Positions 8,598-18,373 are shown, counted from the first letter of the stretch. The stretch: 64,000 nt of DNA from Oscillatoriales cyanobacterium RM2_1_1 (GCA_012033335.1 JAAURB010000008.1:1-64000), one strand, 5' to 3'. Program-made: numbers and translations. Notes: a model not told the origin generated them from the sequence alone.

Positions 8598-9287
8598 ATG
8601 TCAGCTATTATCTTCGGTTCTATTGGTACGATCTCAGATACTTCTGAACTCCAAAGGCAAGCTTTCAATCAGGCTTTTGAATTTCATGGACTTGATTGGT
8701 GTTGGCATCGGGACAAGTATCTCTCCATGCTAAAAAGCAGTGGTGGTCAGCAGCGGATTGCTAATTATGCTCATTCCTTTGGGCAAACTGTTGACGTTGA
8801 AGCTATTCATCGGTCAAAGTCAGAACTTTTTCAAAAAAGCTTATTTGAATCTCAGGTGTTACCCCGGCTTGGGGTAGCCGAAACAATACAGGCTGCAAAA
8901 GATAGGGGATGGCAGCTTGCATTGGTCACGACTACTTCCCCAGAAAATGTTTCGTCATTAGTTAAAGCGCTACAGTCAGAAGTTCAAATTGCTGATTTTG
9001 ACCTGATTCTAAATGCCACTCATGTGAAGCATCCAAAACCAGACAAAGAGGTTTATGTTCTTGCCCTGGAGAGACTGGGTGAAAGCTCAGACCAGTGCAT
9101 TGTAATCGAAGACAATTTAGAGGGGTTAGAGTCTGCAAGACTCGCAGGTCTAGACTGTATTGCTTTCCCCAATGAAAATACAGCTCACCACAACTTTACA
9201 AACGCCAAACTTTTAGTAGATCGGCTAAGTTTTGGTGAATTAGAGAAGCTGTGTTTAAGGGAATATGTCTGGAAAGGGGCGAGATAA
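8598..9287 (+). CDS. HAD-superfamily protein lacking the catalytic aspartates
   Basis: A 229-residue protein with the beta-phosphoglucomutase-like HAD fold. Motif I, normally DxDGT, reads FGSIGTISDT, so both the nucleophile and the acid/base Asp are absent. Motif II (LALVTTTSPEN), motif III (KHPKPDKEVY) and motif IV (VIEDNLEGLESA) are well kept. I recall cyanobacterial HAD proteins with the same FGSIGT start, which suggests a conserved variant and not a decaying gene. An open frame extends to 8484, but HAD proteins begin just before motif I, so the ATG at 8598 is chosen. A TauD-type dioxygenase gene follows at once, so the pair is probably co-expressed. It may be a binding or regulatory protein. 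Confidence 0.82.
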   Translation: MSAIIFGSIGTISDTSELQRQAFNQAFEFHGLDWCWHRDKYLSMLKSSGGQQRIANYAHSFGQTVDVEAIHRSKSELFQKSLFESQVLPRLGVAETIQAAKDRGWQLALVTTTSPENVSSLVKALQSEVQIADFDLILNATHVKHPKPDKEVYVLALERLGESSDQCIVIEDNLEGLESARLAGLDCIAFPNENTAHHNFTNAKLLVDRLSFGELEKLCLREYVWKGAR

Positions 9288-9309
9288 TTTACCTGGATTC
9301 AGGCGATTT

Positions 9310-10113
9310 ATGGAACCTGGAAAAATGAATAGGGACAATATTGATTTTTATCAACTTGCACCCTTTGGAGTTGAGATTCAAGGCGTTGAAATTACTGATC
9401 TAAACGATCAAGCGATAGATTCTTTGAAGAATGCCCTTGCCAATCAGGGATTTGTGATTTTTCGTCAGCAGTCGGGAAACGATGCGGACTTTGTTGCCTT
9501 CCTGAAACGGTTGGGGCCGGTGACCTTTACAGTCGGGGAGACCCCAGTGCCTCACCAACCCTCTCTGAATATTGTGAGTAATGTTGGACGGATTCGTCCT
9601 CCCCGGAGCGTTTTTCATACGGATACAAGTTATGTGGATCAACCTCCTGCCTTTACAGCCTTACGGGCTTTGACTGTGCCGTTATCAGGGGGCGAGACCT
9701 TATTTTCAAATCAATATTGGGCGTATAAAACATTACCCGAATGGGTGAAGGAGGAGCTCGTAGATGCGGAGGTTCTCCATGTCGTATCTGGCTTAACCTT
9801 AACTGAAGATCAGGAAACACAGAGCTGGCATCCCTTGTTCCGCCAGCATCCTATTTCTGGTCACTGGGCACTGTTTTTAACAACACCGGAACGATGTCAG
9901 AGGATATCAGGGATGTTGCCTGAAGTGGCTGAGCGAATTATTCGGTTACTCTACCAGCACTCAATTCGTCACTACCGACTTTACCGCCATCAGTGGCAAT
10001 CTGGAGACATTGTGATATGGGATAACCGGTGTACAATGCACCGGGCTGATCATACAAACGTTGTAGGGGATAGGGTTTTACATCGTGGTCTAGTGTTAGA
10101 TACCACCCTGTAA
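9310..10113 (+). CDS. TauD/TfdA-family Fe(II)/2-oxoglutarate dioxygenase
   Basis: A protein of about 267 residues of the taurine/alpha-ketoglutarate-dependent dioxygenase family. The metal-binding facial triad is visible: the HTD motif in SVFHTDTSYVDQPPAF, and the distal His in NRCTMHRADH. The 2-oxoglutarate-binding arginine is expected in the following VGDRVLHRGL stretch. Starts are possible at 9265 (overlapping the HAD gene by 23 bp, after AAGGGA), 9310 and 9325. The family-like sequence begins near residue 10 of the 9310 form. The substrate is unknown; taurine, other sulfonates or a small organic acid are all compatible. Confidence 0.87.
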   Translation: MEPGKMNRDNIDFYQLAPFGVEIQGVEITDLNDQAIDSLKNALANQGFVIFRQQSGNDADFVAFLKRLGPVTFTVGETPVPHQPSLNIVSNVGRIRPPRSVFHTDTSYVDQPPAFTALRALTVPLSGGETLFSNQYWAYKTLPEWVKEELVDAEVLHVVSGLTLTEDQETQSWHPLFRQHPISGHWALFLTTPERCQRISGMLPEVAERIIRLLYQHSIRHYRLYRHQWQSGDIVIWDNRCTMHRADHTNVVGDRVLHRGLVLDTTL

Positions 10114-10385
10114 ATACTCAACCTAATTACTTGTGATTGCTATATCCTGAGGGAACCGCTGCAAAGTTAATCCAGAGAATTCTGCGGCAGACTACGGGGA
10201 TAGGAATAGTCTGGTGGTTCTAGCCTTTAGCCTACTGGGCCAATGAGAGTAAACTTTTGAATTCGGGCTGTTAGTCAAGTTGTAGGATCATTCAAGAGTT
10301 AACGTTCAAAGCCAGATAACGGGTGGGGAAGCCGTTGCGGCAACTGTTTGGGAAATTAATCGAGCTTCGTTGGAAAATTCAGGAC

Positions 10386-11110
10386 ATGGCCCTAAAGCAA
10401 ACAATTCTGATTGTTGAAGATGAGCTGGAAATTGCTCATCTGGTTCAGCAACTTCTAGAAAAAGAAGGATTTGAATGCCATCATGGTCAGAATGGAAATG
10501 ATGCGATCAACCTGTTTCAGCATTATCAACCAGATTTAATTATTCTTGACCTGATGCTGCCCGGAATGGATGGTTTAGAGCTTTGTGTGCGGATTCGTAA
10601 ACAGGCAATGGAGAAAGATCCTTACATTCTAATGTTGACTGCCAAAGGAGAAGAACTAGATCGGGTAATCGGGCTTTCTACGGGGGCTGATGACTACCTG
10701 GTCAAACCTTTCAGTCCGATTGAATTGGTAGCGCGGGTCAGGGCTTTGCTTCGACGCAGTTTGCGGGGAACTGCAGCCCCCGCTCAGATTTATCAGACGA
10801 CCCACTTCGCCGTTGATCTCGATCAACACACTGCTCACCGTTTGTCAGCCTCCTGCCCCCCTCAACTCTTGGACTTAACCAGCTTAGAATTTAAGCTTCT
10901 GGCCACTTTTTTAAGTTATCCGGGTCGGGCTTGGACTCGCGCCCAACTGATTGACAAGCTCTGGGGGGATGACTTTTTTGGGGATGAGCGGGTAGTAGAT
11001 ACCCAGATGGCACGGCTGCGGAAAAAATCGAACCCGATCCAGGCCATCCGACGTTTATTAAGACAGTAACAGGGGTCGGGTACAAGTTTGAGGATGAAGC
11101 CCATGGCTAA
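10386..11110 (+). CDS. OmpR/PhoB-type response regulator (C-terminus frameshifted)
   Basis: A two-component response regulator. The receiver domain spans residues 1-125 with acidic pocket ED, phospho-acceptor Asp in IILDLMLPGMDG and the conserved Lys in DDYLVKPFSP. A winged-helix DNA-binding domain follows (LTSLEFKLLATFLSYPG ... VVDTQMARLRKK). As read, the frame stops at 11069 with an unrelated tail (SNPIQAIRRLLRQ). A run of six A at 11022-11027 is one base short. Adding one A restores IEPDPGHPTFIKTVTGVGYKFED, the normal end of this family, with a stop at 11110. Restored, it overlaps the following kinase gene, the usual coupled arrangement. I annotate the restored extent of 241 residues. Confidence 0.88.
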
Positions 11111-12200
11111 ACTGACTCTCCGCGATCGCCTGTTTATCTCCCATCTGATTGTGATGATCGTGGGGCTTTTTACCTTTATTCTGATTAGCGGAGCCACCTC
11201 TGCCCACCTATTTTCCCGCCATCTGAAAATATTGGTCGGCCAGGGTGTCTTTCTCTACTCGACCGAACAAGCTGTATTACAGCGGTTCCAGACAACCTGG
11301 AGTCTTAGTACTTTCTGGGCCTTGGGGGTAGGAACAGTGACGGCAGCGATTTTGAGTTATTGGGTGACTTCTCGGATCAATCGACCCCTATCCCGGATTG
11401 GGTCTATTGCCCAGCGATTTGCCAGTGGCCATCTCTATGAACGAGTCCCCCCCAGTGAGATTCCCGAACTAGCCCGACTGGGTCAAAGTCTCAATCGGAT
11501 GGCGATCGCCCTTGAAGATACCGAACGGAAGCGGCGGGATCTGGTGACTGACCTATCCCATGAACTCAGAACTCCCCTAACCGTGGTTCGAGGATATTTG
11601 GAGGAGATCACCAGTGGTCATCTCGATCCCACTCCAGAGATTTTTCATCGTCTGATTCGCGAAACTCGCCGTCTGGAGCGACTGGTGAATGACCTGCAAG
11701 ATCTCTCCCAGGCGGAGTCAGGTAGCTTACTCCTGAACTTACAGCCCTTAGCGTTGAAACCCATTTTAGGGACTCTGGCCCAGCGGTTTTCTACCCAACT
11801 GTTAGAGGATGGCCCTGTAATTGAGGTGGTCTGTCCAGAGCAATTACCCCGGGTGCTGGGGGATGAGGATCGCACAGAACAAATTTTGGTGAATTTATTG
11901 GGAAATGGGATTCGTCACACTGTAGCTGGAACCATCACCCTGAAGGCATGGCCTGAGGGCAATCGAGTCTGGACTGCCGTGATTGATACAGGGGAAGGGA
12001 TTGCCCCAGAAGATTTACCCTATATTTTTGAGCGGTTCTGGAGATCGCCCCAGTCCCGCAGTCAACACCCGAATGGCACAGGGATCGGTCTGGCCATTAC
12101 TAAACGTTTAGTCGAACTTCAGGGAGGTCAGATTCAGGTAGACAGTCAACCGGGCCAAGGCAGCCGCTTCCAATTTTACTTGCCCGTAGCAATTGAATAA
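11094..12200 (+). CDS. Sensor histidine kinase
   Basis: A membrane-bound histidine kinase of about 368 residues, partner of the upstream regulator. Transmembrane helices lie near residues 18-40 and 75-95, leaving a short extracytoplasmic segment of about 35 residues. A HAMP domain (SRINRPLSRIGSIAQRFASG) and HisKA with the phospho-acceptor DLSHELRTPL follow. The ATPase has its N box (QILVNLLGNGIRH), G1 box DTGEGI, an IFERFWR segment and G2 box GTGIGLAI. The ATGs at 11094 and 11103 both lie inside the restored end of the regulator gene. The very short sensor loop suggests sensing in or near the membrane. The signal is unknown. Confidence 0.92.
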   Translation: MKPMAKLTLRDRLFISHLIVMIVGLFTFILISGATSAHLFSRHLKILVGQGVFLYSTEQAVLQRFQTTWSLSTFWALGVGTVTAAILSYWVTSRINRPLSRIGSIAQRFASGHLYERVPPSEIPELARLGQSLNRMAIALEDTERKRRDLVTDLSHELRTPLTVVRGYLEEITSGHLDPTPEIFHRLIRETRRLERLVNDLQDLSQAESGSLLLNLQPLALKPILGTLAQRFSTQLLEDGPVIEVVCPEQLPRVLGDEDRTEQILVNLLGNGIRHTVAGTITLKAWPEGNRVWTAVIDTGEGIAPEDLPYIFERFWRSPQSRSQHPNGTGIGLAITKRLVELQGGQIQVDSQPGQGSRFQFYLPVAIE

Positions 12201-12243
12201 AAATTCCCAATGGCACATATTTGAAATAGCCCAGGCACTTAAC

Positions 12244-13245
12244 TCACAGGAAACAGATAATTGGGAACATCAAATATTCAAGAAAAAATAGCTTCCAGAT
12301 AAACTGATAGAATGCAGTAATTGAAACTCGATCATTCAGATCAACATTTGCACTGCGCCAGAACATCAAAGCCAGAGCGAAACCATGGGTAATAATTAGC
12401 CATTTCAGTGGAATAGTATAACTAAAAACCAGGCCCAAACCAATCATTCCCAGATAACAAATCGTTAAAATTAATCGAGATAGGTTGAATACTGCCCTGG
12501 CTCCCAATCGAATCGTCAAAGTAGAAATGTTGTACTGGCGATCGCCCTCCAAGTCAGGAATATCTTTAAAAATTGCAATGGCAATAGTGAAAGCCAGGAC
12601 AAATAATGTCAGCATAATCACTTCTGCTGGAAGCCTTAACCCATAGTCCAAACTTCTCCCAGATAAGATCCAGTCAAAGTTTAAAAATAATCCCAGATTC
12701 ACTATCACTCCCCGAACCGTCAGGATGCAAAAAGCAGCCCAAAATGGAAACCGTTTTAGGCGGATAGGCGGTAAGGAATAAGCAGTTCCAATTAGCAAAC
12801 TTATGCCCACAGTTCCCAGTAAAAACTTTCCCTGAATGGCGGCTAGGATTAAAGCAAGAATACCGGTGACGGCAATAATAATCTGAGCTTGACGTTTAGA
12901 ATATTCACCGGAAGCCAGGGGTAGATCAGGTTTATTAATTTGATCAATTTCAATATCTTCCAATTGATTCAAGCCGACGATGTAGATGTTACCGAATAAA
13001 CACGACAACCAGGTTATTCCGAGAGGAATTATACTATTATTAATCAACTTGTAATTCCACCAATTCTGACTGTCAATTTGAGTATTCAAGTCTAAGGTAA
13101 TCAGATAGAGCCCCAAAACACTTAAAGACGTTCCAACAATAGTATGAGGTCGAGAAAACTTCCAAAGAGAATAGAGCCAGGGGACATATTTTTGCACCGG
13201 GTTTGATATTCTCCGGCCAGAAATCGAGTCGGAAATTTTAGTCAT
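12244..13245 (-). CDS. hpt: Homogentisate phytyltransferase
   Basis: A 333-residue UbiA-superfamily prenyltransferase that condenses homogentisate with phytyl diphosphate in tocopherol synthesis, like Synechocystis Slr1736 and plant VTE2. The first aspartate-rich motif appears as NQLEDIEIDQINKPDLPLAS, diagnostic of this branch. The second is KDIPDLEGDR. About eight hydrophobic helices are visible. The N-terminal stretch before FSRPHTIVGTSLS is short, with no transit peptide. It is convergent with the kinase gene, whose stop lies only 43 bp away. Confidence 0.92.
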   Translation of the reverse strand: MTKISDSISGRRISNPVQKYVPWLYSLWKFSRPHTIVGTSLSVLGLYLITLDLNTQIDSQNWWNYKLINNSIIPLGITWLSCLFGNIYIVGLNQLEDIEIDQINKPDLPLASGEYSKRQAQIIIAVTGILALILAAIQGKFLLGTVGISLLIGTAYSLPPIRLKRFPFWAAFCILTVRGVIVNLGLFLNFDWILSGRSLDYGLRLPAEVIMLTLFVLAFTIAIAIFKDIPDLEGDRQYNISTLTIRLGARAVFNLSRLILTICYLGMIGLGLVFSYTIPLKWLIITHGFALALMFWRSANVDLNDRVSITAFYQFIWKLFFLEYLMFPIICFL

Positions 13246-13347
13246 ATTACTTGTTTCTAAGAGCCTTTTCAGGTAAGGTTTTATGGGCAGAGTAATCCAG
13301 CTCTAACATTAATGCTTAGATGTAAACTAGTCATAGATTTCTTCAAA

Positions 13348-13977
13348 TTATCTCTGAAATAGGGCTCGATAGACAGGTTTTTCACGGGATAGAATAGCAC
13401 GTTCCCGTTCTGAAGTCAGGGGCAGAAGAGTTTCCGGTAGCCATGTATCACCTAATCGTTGAAAAGCGCTGTGTTCTGAGAAGCGATCGCACATTTCTTC
13501 AGCGACGGATTCAATGTCAGATTGTAAAATCACTTCCGCTTGAGGGGTCAAGTAATCTGCCAGACAGTTTACCAACTTAGGCTGAACTATTCGACGGCGC
13601 TGATGTCGATTTTTAAACCAGGGATCAGGACAAAGAATACTCACTCGTTTCAAAGTAAATGGCGGTAAAGACTGGAGAATTTCTGATAGGGCATGATTCA
13701 CGTTGCAAAACAGATAGTGCAGGTTTTTTAGCTGTTTGTCATCTCTCCATTGGTTGGCTTCAATCACTAAAGGTTCTCGAATTTCTAACCCTAGAAAGTT
13801 CCAATGGGGTTCAAGTTGGGCCAGTTGCCAGAGCAATCGACCCCGCCCACAACCGATATCGAGGTGTAAGGGTTGACTCAGATCAGCATAAATCCTTTGC
13901 CAATCGGGTAGTTTGACCGGATCTTGAAATTTTTGAGCCAGCGGGTTAACGTGCTGACGAACTCGAACTCGTCCCAA
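13348..13977 (-). CDS. trmB: tRNA (guanine-N7-)-methyltransferase
   Basis: A 209-residue class I SAM-dependent methyltransferase that makes m7G46 in the variable loop of tRNAs. The SAM-binding motif [15 protein letters not shown] is at about 40-55. The family signature [21 protein letters not shown] is at about 116-135 and the end has the TSERE segment. It is encoded 31 bp downstream of csaB on the same strand, so the two may be co-transcribed. Confidence 0.95.
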   Translation of the reverse strand: MGRVRVRQHVNPLAQKFQDPVKLPDWQRIYADLSQPLHLDIGCGRGRLLWQLAQLEPHWNFLGLEIREPLVIEANQWRDDKQLKNLHYLFCNVNHALSEILQSLPPFTLKRVSILCPDPWFKNRHQRRRIVQPKLVNCLADYLTPQAEVILQSDIESVAEEMCDRFSEHSAFQRLGDTWLPETLLPLTSERERAILSREKPVYRALFQR

Positions 13978-14008
13978 TGAAAAAATCTCCTGATTTCAAT
14001 TGTTATCT

Positions 14009-15055
14009 TCAACTTGGGCAAAACGTAGCTTGGAGCAATCCTTGGTGTACTTTGGCTCGATCCACTAGAAATTCTATTCTAGCGGGGTCAAGGGAATCAC
14101 CATTGGCATAATGTTCTAGCCAGGCCATGCTGATAGCATTGGCATCCTCCGGCAATTGATCAACCTCCCATCCCGGCAACTCCAACTCAGCCATCAATTG
14201 AGTCACCTTAGGATCGTAGCTGATGGCAAAACAGCGGCATTGTTCGGCGGCGGCCATAATTAGACTGTGGTAGCGCATTCCAATCACCATTTCTACCCCC
14301 TGAAATATCCCCTTGATCTGGCGCGGATCCTCCAGGGTCAAAATCTGGCTGTGGTCAGGGAGAACTTGATGAAGCAGTTGAGCGATCGCCAGATCTTGAC
14401 TGGGCTGGAAGGGAATCAACAGGATAGAGGTATCCGTTGCTTTCTGAAATAGCTTTAAGGCTTGGGCTAAGGCTCCTAAACGTTGGGAATTAATCTGGGG
14501 ATGGGATCGCAAGGTGACAGCCACCCGGGGAAAATGGAGATTGCCTAAACCGGGGGCGGACTGAGCTGTCAAAGCCCAGACTGGATCAGGTGCGAGGGTA
14601 AAGGGGACTTGCCATTGGGTGAGCAATTCCGCCGACTTTTTATCCCGAACACTGACGGCACTGCATCCCATAAAAGCCCGTCGGGCCATCCATTGGGTGG
14701 TGCTTCGATTCAAGGGGCCAATTCCCTGGGCCCATGCCAGGGTTTTTAAGCCTTGCTGTTGGGCCATTCCCATCAAGCCCGCGTAGTAGAAAGGACTGAG
14801 GGCACTGGTCACATCCTGCATCAAGCTTCCACCTCCCCAGATCAAACCCTCGGCTTGGCGAAGAGCCTGCAAAATATCAAGGGCACTTTTGCGATTGTAG
14901 GTTTCGACTTGGTATTGGGCGCGGGTTCGGGCAGGATTTCCAGAGAGAACAATGGGCTCAATTTCTGACGGTAACATCTGCAACAGAGTCGCCAGGAGGG
15001 CTTCATCTCCGGCGTTTCCCTGACCATAATAACCGCTACAAATCACCCGTTTCAT
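14009..15055 (-). CDS. csaB: Polysaccharide pyruvyl transferase CsaB
   Basis: A 348-residue pyruvyl transferase that adds ketal pyruvate to a cell-wall polysaccharide, a modification that anchors SLH-domain proteins in other bacteria. The N-terminus carries the family segment GYYGQGNAGDEALL. The middle has LIWGGGSLMQDVTS and WAQGIGPL, and the C-terminal half has GMRYHSLIMAAA with the conserved Arg and His. This window also encodes an SLH-domain protein at 21105-23495, which fits that anchoring role by inference. The start is ATG at 15055. Confidence 0.93.
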   Translation of the reverse strand: MKRVICSGYYGQGNAGDEALLATLLQMLPSEIEPIVLSGNPARTRAQYQVETYNRKSALDILQALRQAEGLIWGGGSLMQDVTSALSPFYYAGLMGMAQQQGLKTLAWAQGIGPLNRSTTQWMARRAFMGCSAVSVRDKKSAELLTQWQVPFTLAPDPVWALTAQSAPGLGNLHFPRVAVTLRSHPQINSQRLGALAQALKLFQKATDTSILLIPFQPSQDLAIAQLLHQVLPDHSQILTLEDPRQIKGIFQGVEMVIGMRYHSLIMAAAEQCRCFAISYDPKVTQLMAELELPGWEVDQLPEDANAISMAWLEHYANGDSLDPARIEFLVDRAKVHQGLLQATFCPS

Positions 15056-15302
15056 AAGTGTTTCACCAGTCTAAAGGGGCCGAAATTGGTTAAGCTAGCC
15101 CCGGAGTTAGTGTTAAATTAGCATAGATATAGATATAGGGTTCCTCTTGCTGCTGCAGTACGGAAGTAAATAGCGATCGCCCCACCCACTCCCAAATCCT
15201 GACCCTAGGCAATTGAAAACCGCGATCAGGGAAAGTCCTGCACTGAAAAACTCTGCTATTTTAATGAGGATTCAAGGATATGGATTCTGAGGAAGAGTCA
15301 TC

Positions 15303-15608
15303 ATGCATGTTTTATCAATTCCGACCTGGATTATTCATATTTCCAGTGTAATCGAATGGATTGCTGCAATCTGGTTGATCTGGAGCTACGGAGAAATCAC
15401 CCAGAATCGAGCTTGGCGGGGTTTTTCCATTGCCATGTTACCGGCCCTGGTGAGCGCCATGTGTGCCTGTACCTGGCATTACTTTGACAATCCAGACCGT
15501 TTAGAATGGCTGGTGACGCTGCAGGCGGCCATGACGGTTCTGGGTAACTGTACCTTGTGTTTGGCGGCCTGGTGGATCTGGCGAGACCGCCAAGTCACAA
15601 AAATTTGA
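15303..15608 (+). CDS. DUF2499 (Ycf49-like) membrane protein
   Basis: A 101-residue protein with three hydrophobic helices, beginning MHVLSIPTWIIHISSVIEWI. It matches the DUF2499 family, often annotated Ycf49-like, found in cyanobacteria and plastid-bearing eukaryotes. A DUF3593 gene follows 103 bp downstream on the same strand; I recall the two occurring together in cyanobacteria. Its role is unknown; thylakoid or plasma membrane location is expected from the helices. Confidence 0.82.
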   Translation: MHVLSIPTWIIHISSVIEWIAAIWLIWSYGEITQNRAWRGFSIAMLPALVSAMCACTWHYFDNPDRLEWLVTLQAAMTVLGNCTLCLAAWWIWRDRQVTKI

Positions 15609-15711
15609 ATTGATCAACCGGGTTAACCCAGCCCCTAAGCCATCACCCGGAACTCAACCTTGAGAGCTGAGATTTAGAGATCAATAATCATTAAAACTAT
15701 GTTGTCTAACT

Positions 15712-16047
15712 ATGTTATCTAAAGAGACTCTATTTGCTGTTTCGCTCTTTCCTTACCTGGGATTTCTCTGGTTTCTCACCCGTTCTGGACAAGTGCCTCG
15801 ATTGGCCCTGGCTGGATTCTATGGAACTTTAGTATTTGTCGCTGTCACTATTCCTGCCGGAATTTATGCCCAGGTTCATTACAGCAATGCCCTGGCCAAT
15901 ATTGACTGGTTACATGGAGGAGCCGAAATTTTCCTCACCCTGTCGAATATTCTGGTGGTTCTGGGATTCAGACAGGCAATTGTAGATCAATCCTCCCAGG
16001 CTAAAATAGTTCCGCCTGAAGATGGCGATGATCCCTTGAACTTATAG
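15712..16047 (+). CDS. DUF3593 membrane protein
   Basis: A 111-residue protein with three hydrophobic segments (residues about 8-25, 33-55 and 70-90) and a hydrophilic tail ending EDGDDPLNL. It belongs to the cyanobacterial/plant DUF3593 family. It sits directly downstream of the Ycf49-like gene on the same strand, which suggests a two-gene unit. The function is not known. Confidence 0.8.
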   Translation: MLSKETLFAVSLFPYLGFLWFLTRSGQVPRLALAGFYGTLVFVAVTIPAGIYAQVHYSNALANIDWLHGGAEIFLTLSNILVVLGFRQAIVDQSSQAKIVPPEDGDDPLNL

Positions 16048-16228
16048 AATTAATCCGGTGTATGACGGAATGTAACTCATGCCTCACGTTTATCAAGATA
16101 ACTCTACAAAGCTCAACAACTCAGGAATCAATCTTGAATTTTTCTCCCGGATTTAACCGGAATTTGAAAATCCCCTAATAATAGAAAAAGAATATCTGTT
16201 CCGGCCTTCGATCTGCCCTCACTGTCCT

Positions 16229-18373
16229 ATGAGCTATTGTCTCAATCCTCAGTGTTTAGCACCTCACAATTCTGAGGAAGCTGCAAGCTGTCAACGCTGT
16301 GGATTTGCATTGCAATTGCACGGACAATACACTGCAATTCAACCCCTGGGAAAGGGAGGCATGGGTAGAACCTTCCGGGCAGTTGACGCGCATCAAGGAG
16401 CTACCCTCTGTGTTATCAAGCAATTTTCTGCCCATCTACAAACCCAATCCACCCTGGCAAAAGCCGCCCAACTTTTCACCCAAGAAGCGATTCGTCTGCA
16501 AGAATTGGGCAGTCATGATCAGATTCCTGCCTTGGTTGATTCCTTTGAACAGGATGGTTTTTGGTATCTGGTGCAACAGTTTATTGATGGCCAGGATTTA
16601 CTGCAGGAAATCGAGCAATCAGGGGCTTTTGATGATGCTAAAATCATTCAACTTTTGACCGATCTGCTCCCGGTTTTGAGCTTTATTCATGGTCATCAAG
16701 TGATTCATCGCGACATCAAACCAGAGAATATTATTCGGCGAAAATCTGATCAAAAACTGATTTTAGTTGACTTTGGAGTTGCTAAATACAGTCAAGAGAT
16801 GGAGCATCCAAAAACTGGAACTCTAACCGGAACCATTGGCTATGCGCCCCTAGAACAAATTCGGGGCGGGAAAGCTTATCCAGCTAGCGATCTCTACAGT
16901 TTGGGTATGACCTGTGTGCATCTATTGACTCAAGTTTCACCCAATGAATTGTTTGATCCGTTCAGTGGGGAATTGATCTGGCGATCGCACCTCCAGCAAA
17001 ACCACCACACCATTAGTCATCATCTCGGCCAAATTTTAGACAAACTTTTACAGGACGTGGTCAAAGATCGCTATCAAACTGCAACGGCAGTGTTACAGGA
17101 TTTACAATATCCCTTCACGTCCCGAATTGAGCCCTTGAATTTGAATTTGAGTTCGATTTCACCTTTACAGGTGATTACATCAATTCAATTGGAAATATTT
17201 AAACAGCATCAGGCTAGTCCCCTGAGTTACAAATTCTTAATCAAAAACGGCAAAGACTATCTGACATCTGCTCCCTCAACCTGTCTGCTGGCTTCAGAGA
17301 TTCAAGCTCAAACCCCATTGTCCCCTCAATTTCATCCCCTTGCTTTCAGCCAAACTCCCCAGATTACTCTACTTCAACCCCCTGTTCAGTCCCCTGTCCC
17401 CTGGACATTAATTAAATGCCTCAAGGGCCATATGGCTTCAGTGGAAACAATGGCGATTGGCCCTGGAGGTTATTTACTGGCGAGTGGAAGTCGGGATCAA
17501 ACCATTCATCTATGGAACCTGAAAACCGGTCAATTGCTCCATCGCTTTCTGGGTCATCACAATACTGTTAAGTCGGTAACAATCAGTCCAGATGGTCGGC
17601 GGTTAGTGAGTGGTAGTTTAGATCGGACGATTTTAGCCTGGAATCTGAACTTTCGGCGGATGGCAGATCAGTTTTTTAGCCACTCGGGTTCTCCCTACAG
17701 TCACCGTTGTGGTGCTATCTATGCCGTAGCCTACAGTCCCGATGGCAAGCTGGTTGCCAGTGGTAGCGCTGACCATTCTATTAAGCTCTGGAATCAACGA
17801 AATGGTGAACTTTTGTGTCGCCTGAGGGAACATTTAGATATAGTGTTATCTATTGCTTTCGTTCCATTCAGCCGGGAAGAACAGCCGGGAAAATTGGATG
17901 TGGATTCCCCCCCTTTCACTAGTTTGTTTGCCAGCGGTGGGGCCGATGGCTTGATTAAAATCTGGAAATTTGGCGACTTTAATAGTCTGCAAACCTTGAG
18001 GGGACATCAAGATGCGGTCTATTCTCTGGCTTTCAGTCCCAATCAGGAGATTCTGGTCAGTGGCAGTGGCGATCGCACCATTAAGCTCTGGCATGTGCAA
18101 ACTGGAGAATTGCTCCAAACCCTGACAGGTCATCCTGAAATGGTTCGCTCCGTGGCTATCAGTGCCGATGGTCAGTTACTAGCCAGTGGTGGCCCTGATG
18201 GTACGGTCAGACTGTGGAATCTGGATCAATGGAATCGAGATCAAAAGCAGAGTTTGGCATCTCCCCTGGCAACCCTTTCAGGTTGTGATCCGGTGATGTT
18301 CACCCCGGATCAGCAAGCATTAGTCACCGGAGACTTGAACAATAATATTCTGGTCTGGCAATCCAACCGTTAG
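16229..18373 (+). CDS. Zinc-ribbon Ser/Thr protein kinase with WD40 propeller
   Basis: A 714-residue protein with three parts. A Cys4 zinc ribbon occupies residues 4-24 (C4, C9, C21, C24). The Hanks-type kinase spans about 33-290, with glycine loop GKGGMGRTF, Lys in CVIKQF, catalytic HRDIKPENI, metal-binding DFGVA and an APLEQI activation-segment end, so it should be active. A linker of about 100 residues rich in P, Q and S precedes seven WD40 repeats (about 395-714), most ending in LWN/IKLW-type strands, enough for a closed propeller. There is no transmembrane helix. Such kinases are numerous in large-genome cyanobacteria; the propeller probably recruits partners. The substrate is unknown. 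Confidence 0.93.
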   Translation: MSYCLNPQCLAPHNSEEAASCQRCGFALQLHGQYTAIQPLGKGGMGRTFRAVDAHQGATLCVIKQFSAHLQTQSTLAKAAQLFTQEAIRLQELGSHDQIPALVDSFEQDGFWYLVQQFIDGQDLLQEIEQSGAFDDAKIIQLLTDLLPVLSFIHGHQVIHRDIKPENIIRRKSDQKLILVDFGVAKYSQEMEHPKTGTLTGTIGYAPLEQIRGGKAYPASDLYSLGMTCVHLLTQVSPNELFDPFSGELIWRSHLQQNHHTISHHLGQILDKLLQDVVKDRYQTATAVLQDLQYPFTSRIEPLNLNLSSISPLQVITSIQLEIFKQHQASPLSYKFLIKNGKDYLTSAPSTCLLASEIQAQTPLSPQFHPLAFSQTPQITLLQPPVQSPVPWTLIKCLKGHMASVETMAIGPGGYLLASGSRDQTIHLWNLKTGQLLHRFLGHHNTVKSVTISPDGRRLVSGSLDRTILAWNLNFRRMADQFFSHSGSPYSHRCGAIYAVAYSPDGKLVASGSADHSIKLWNQRNGELLCRLREHLDIVLSIAFVPFSREEQPGKLDVDSPPFTSLFASGGADGLIKIWKFGDFNSLQTLRGHQDAVYSLAFSPNQEILVSGSGDRTIKLWHVQTGELLQTLTGHPEMVRSVAISADGQLLASGGPDGTVRLWNLDQWNRDQKQSLASPLATLSGCDPVMFTPDQQALVTGDLNNNILVWQSNR

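Noticed and set aside
16229-18373. Conflict-system NLR/WD40 protein
   Set aside because: There is no NACHT, TIR or effector domain; the architecture is an ordinary Hanks kinase with WD40 repeats.
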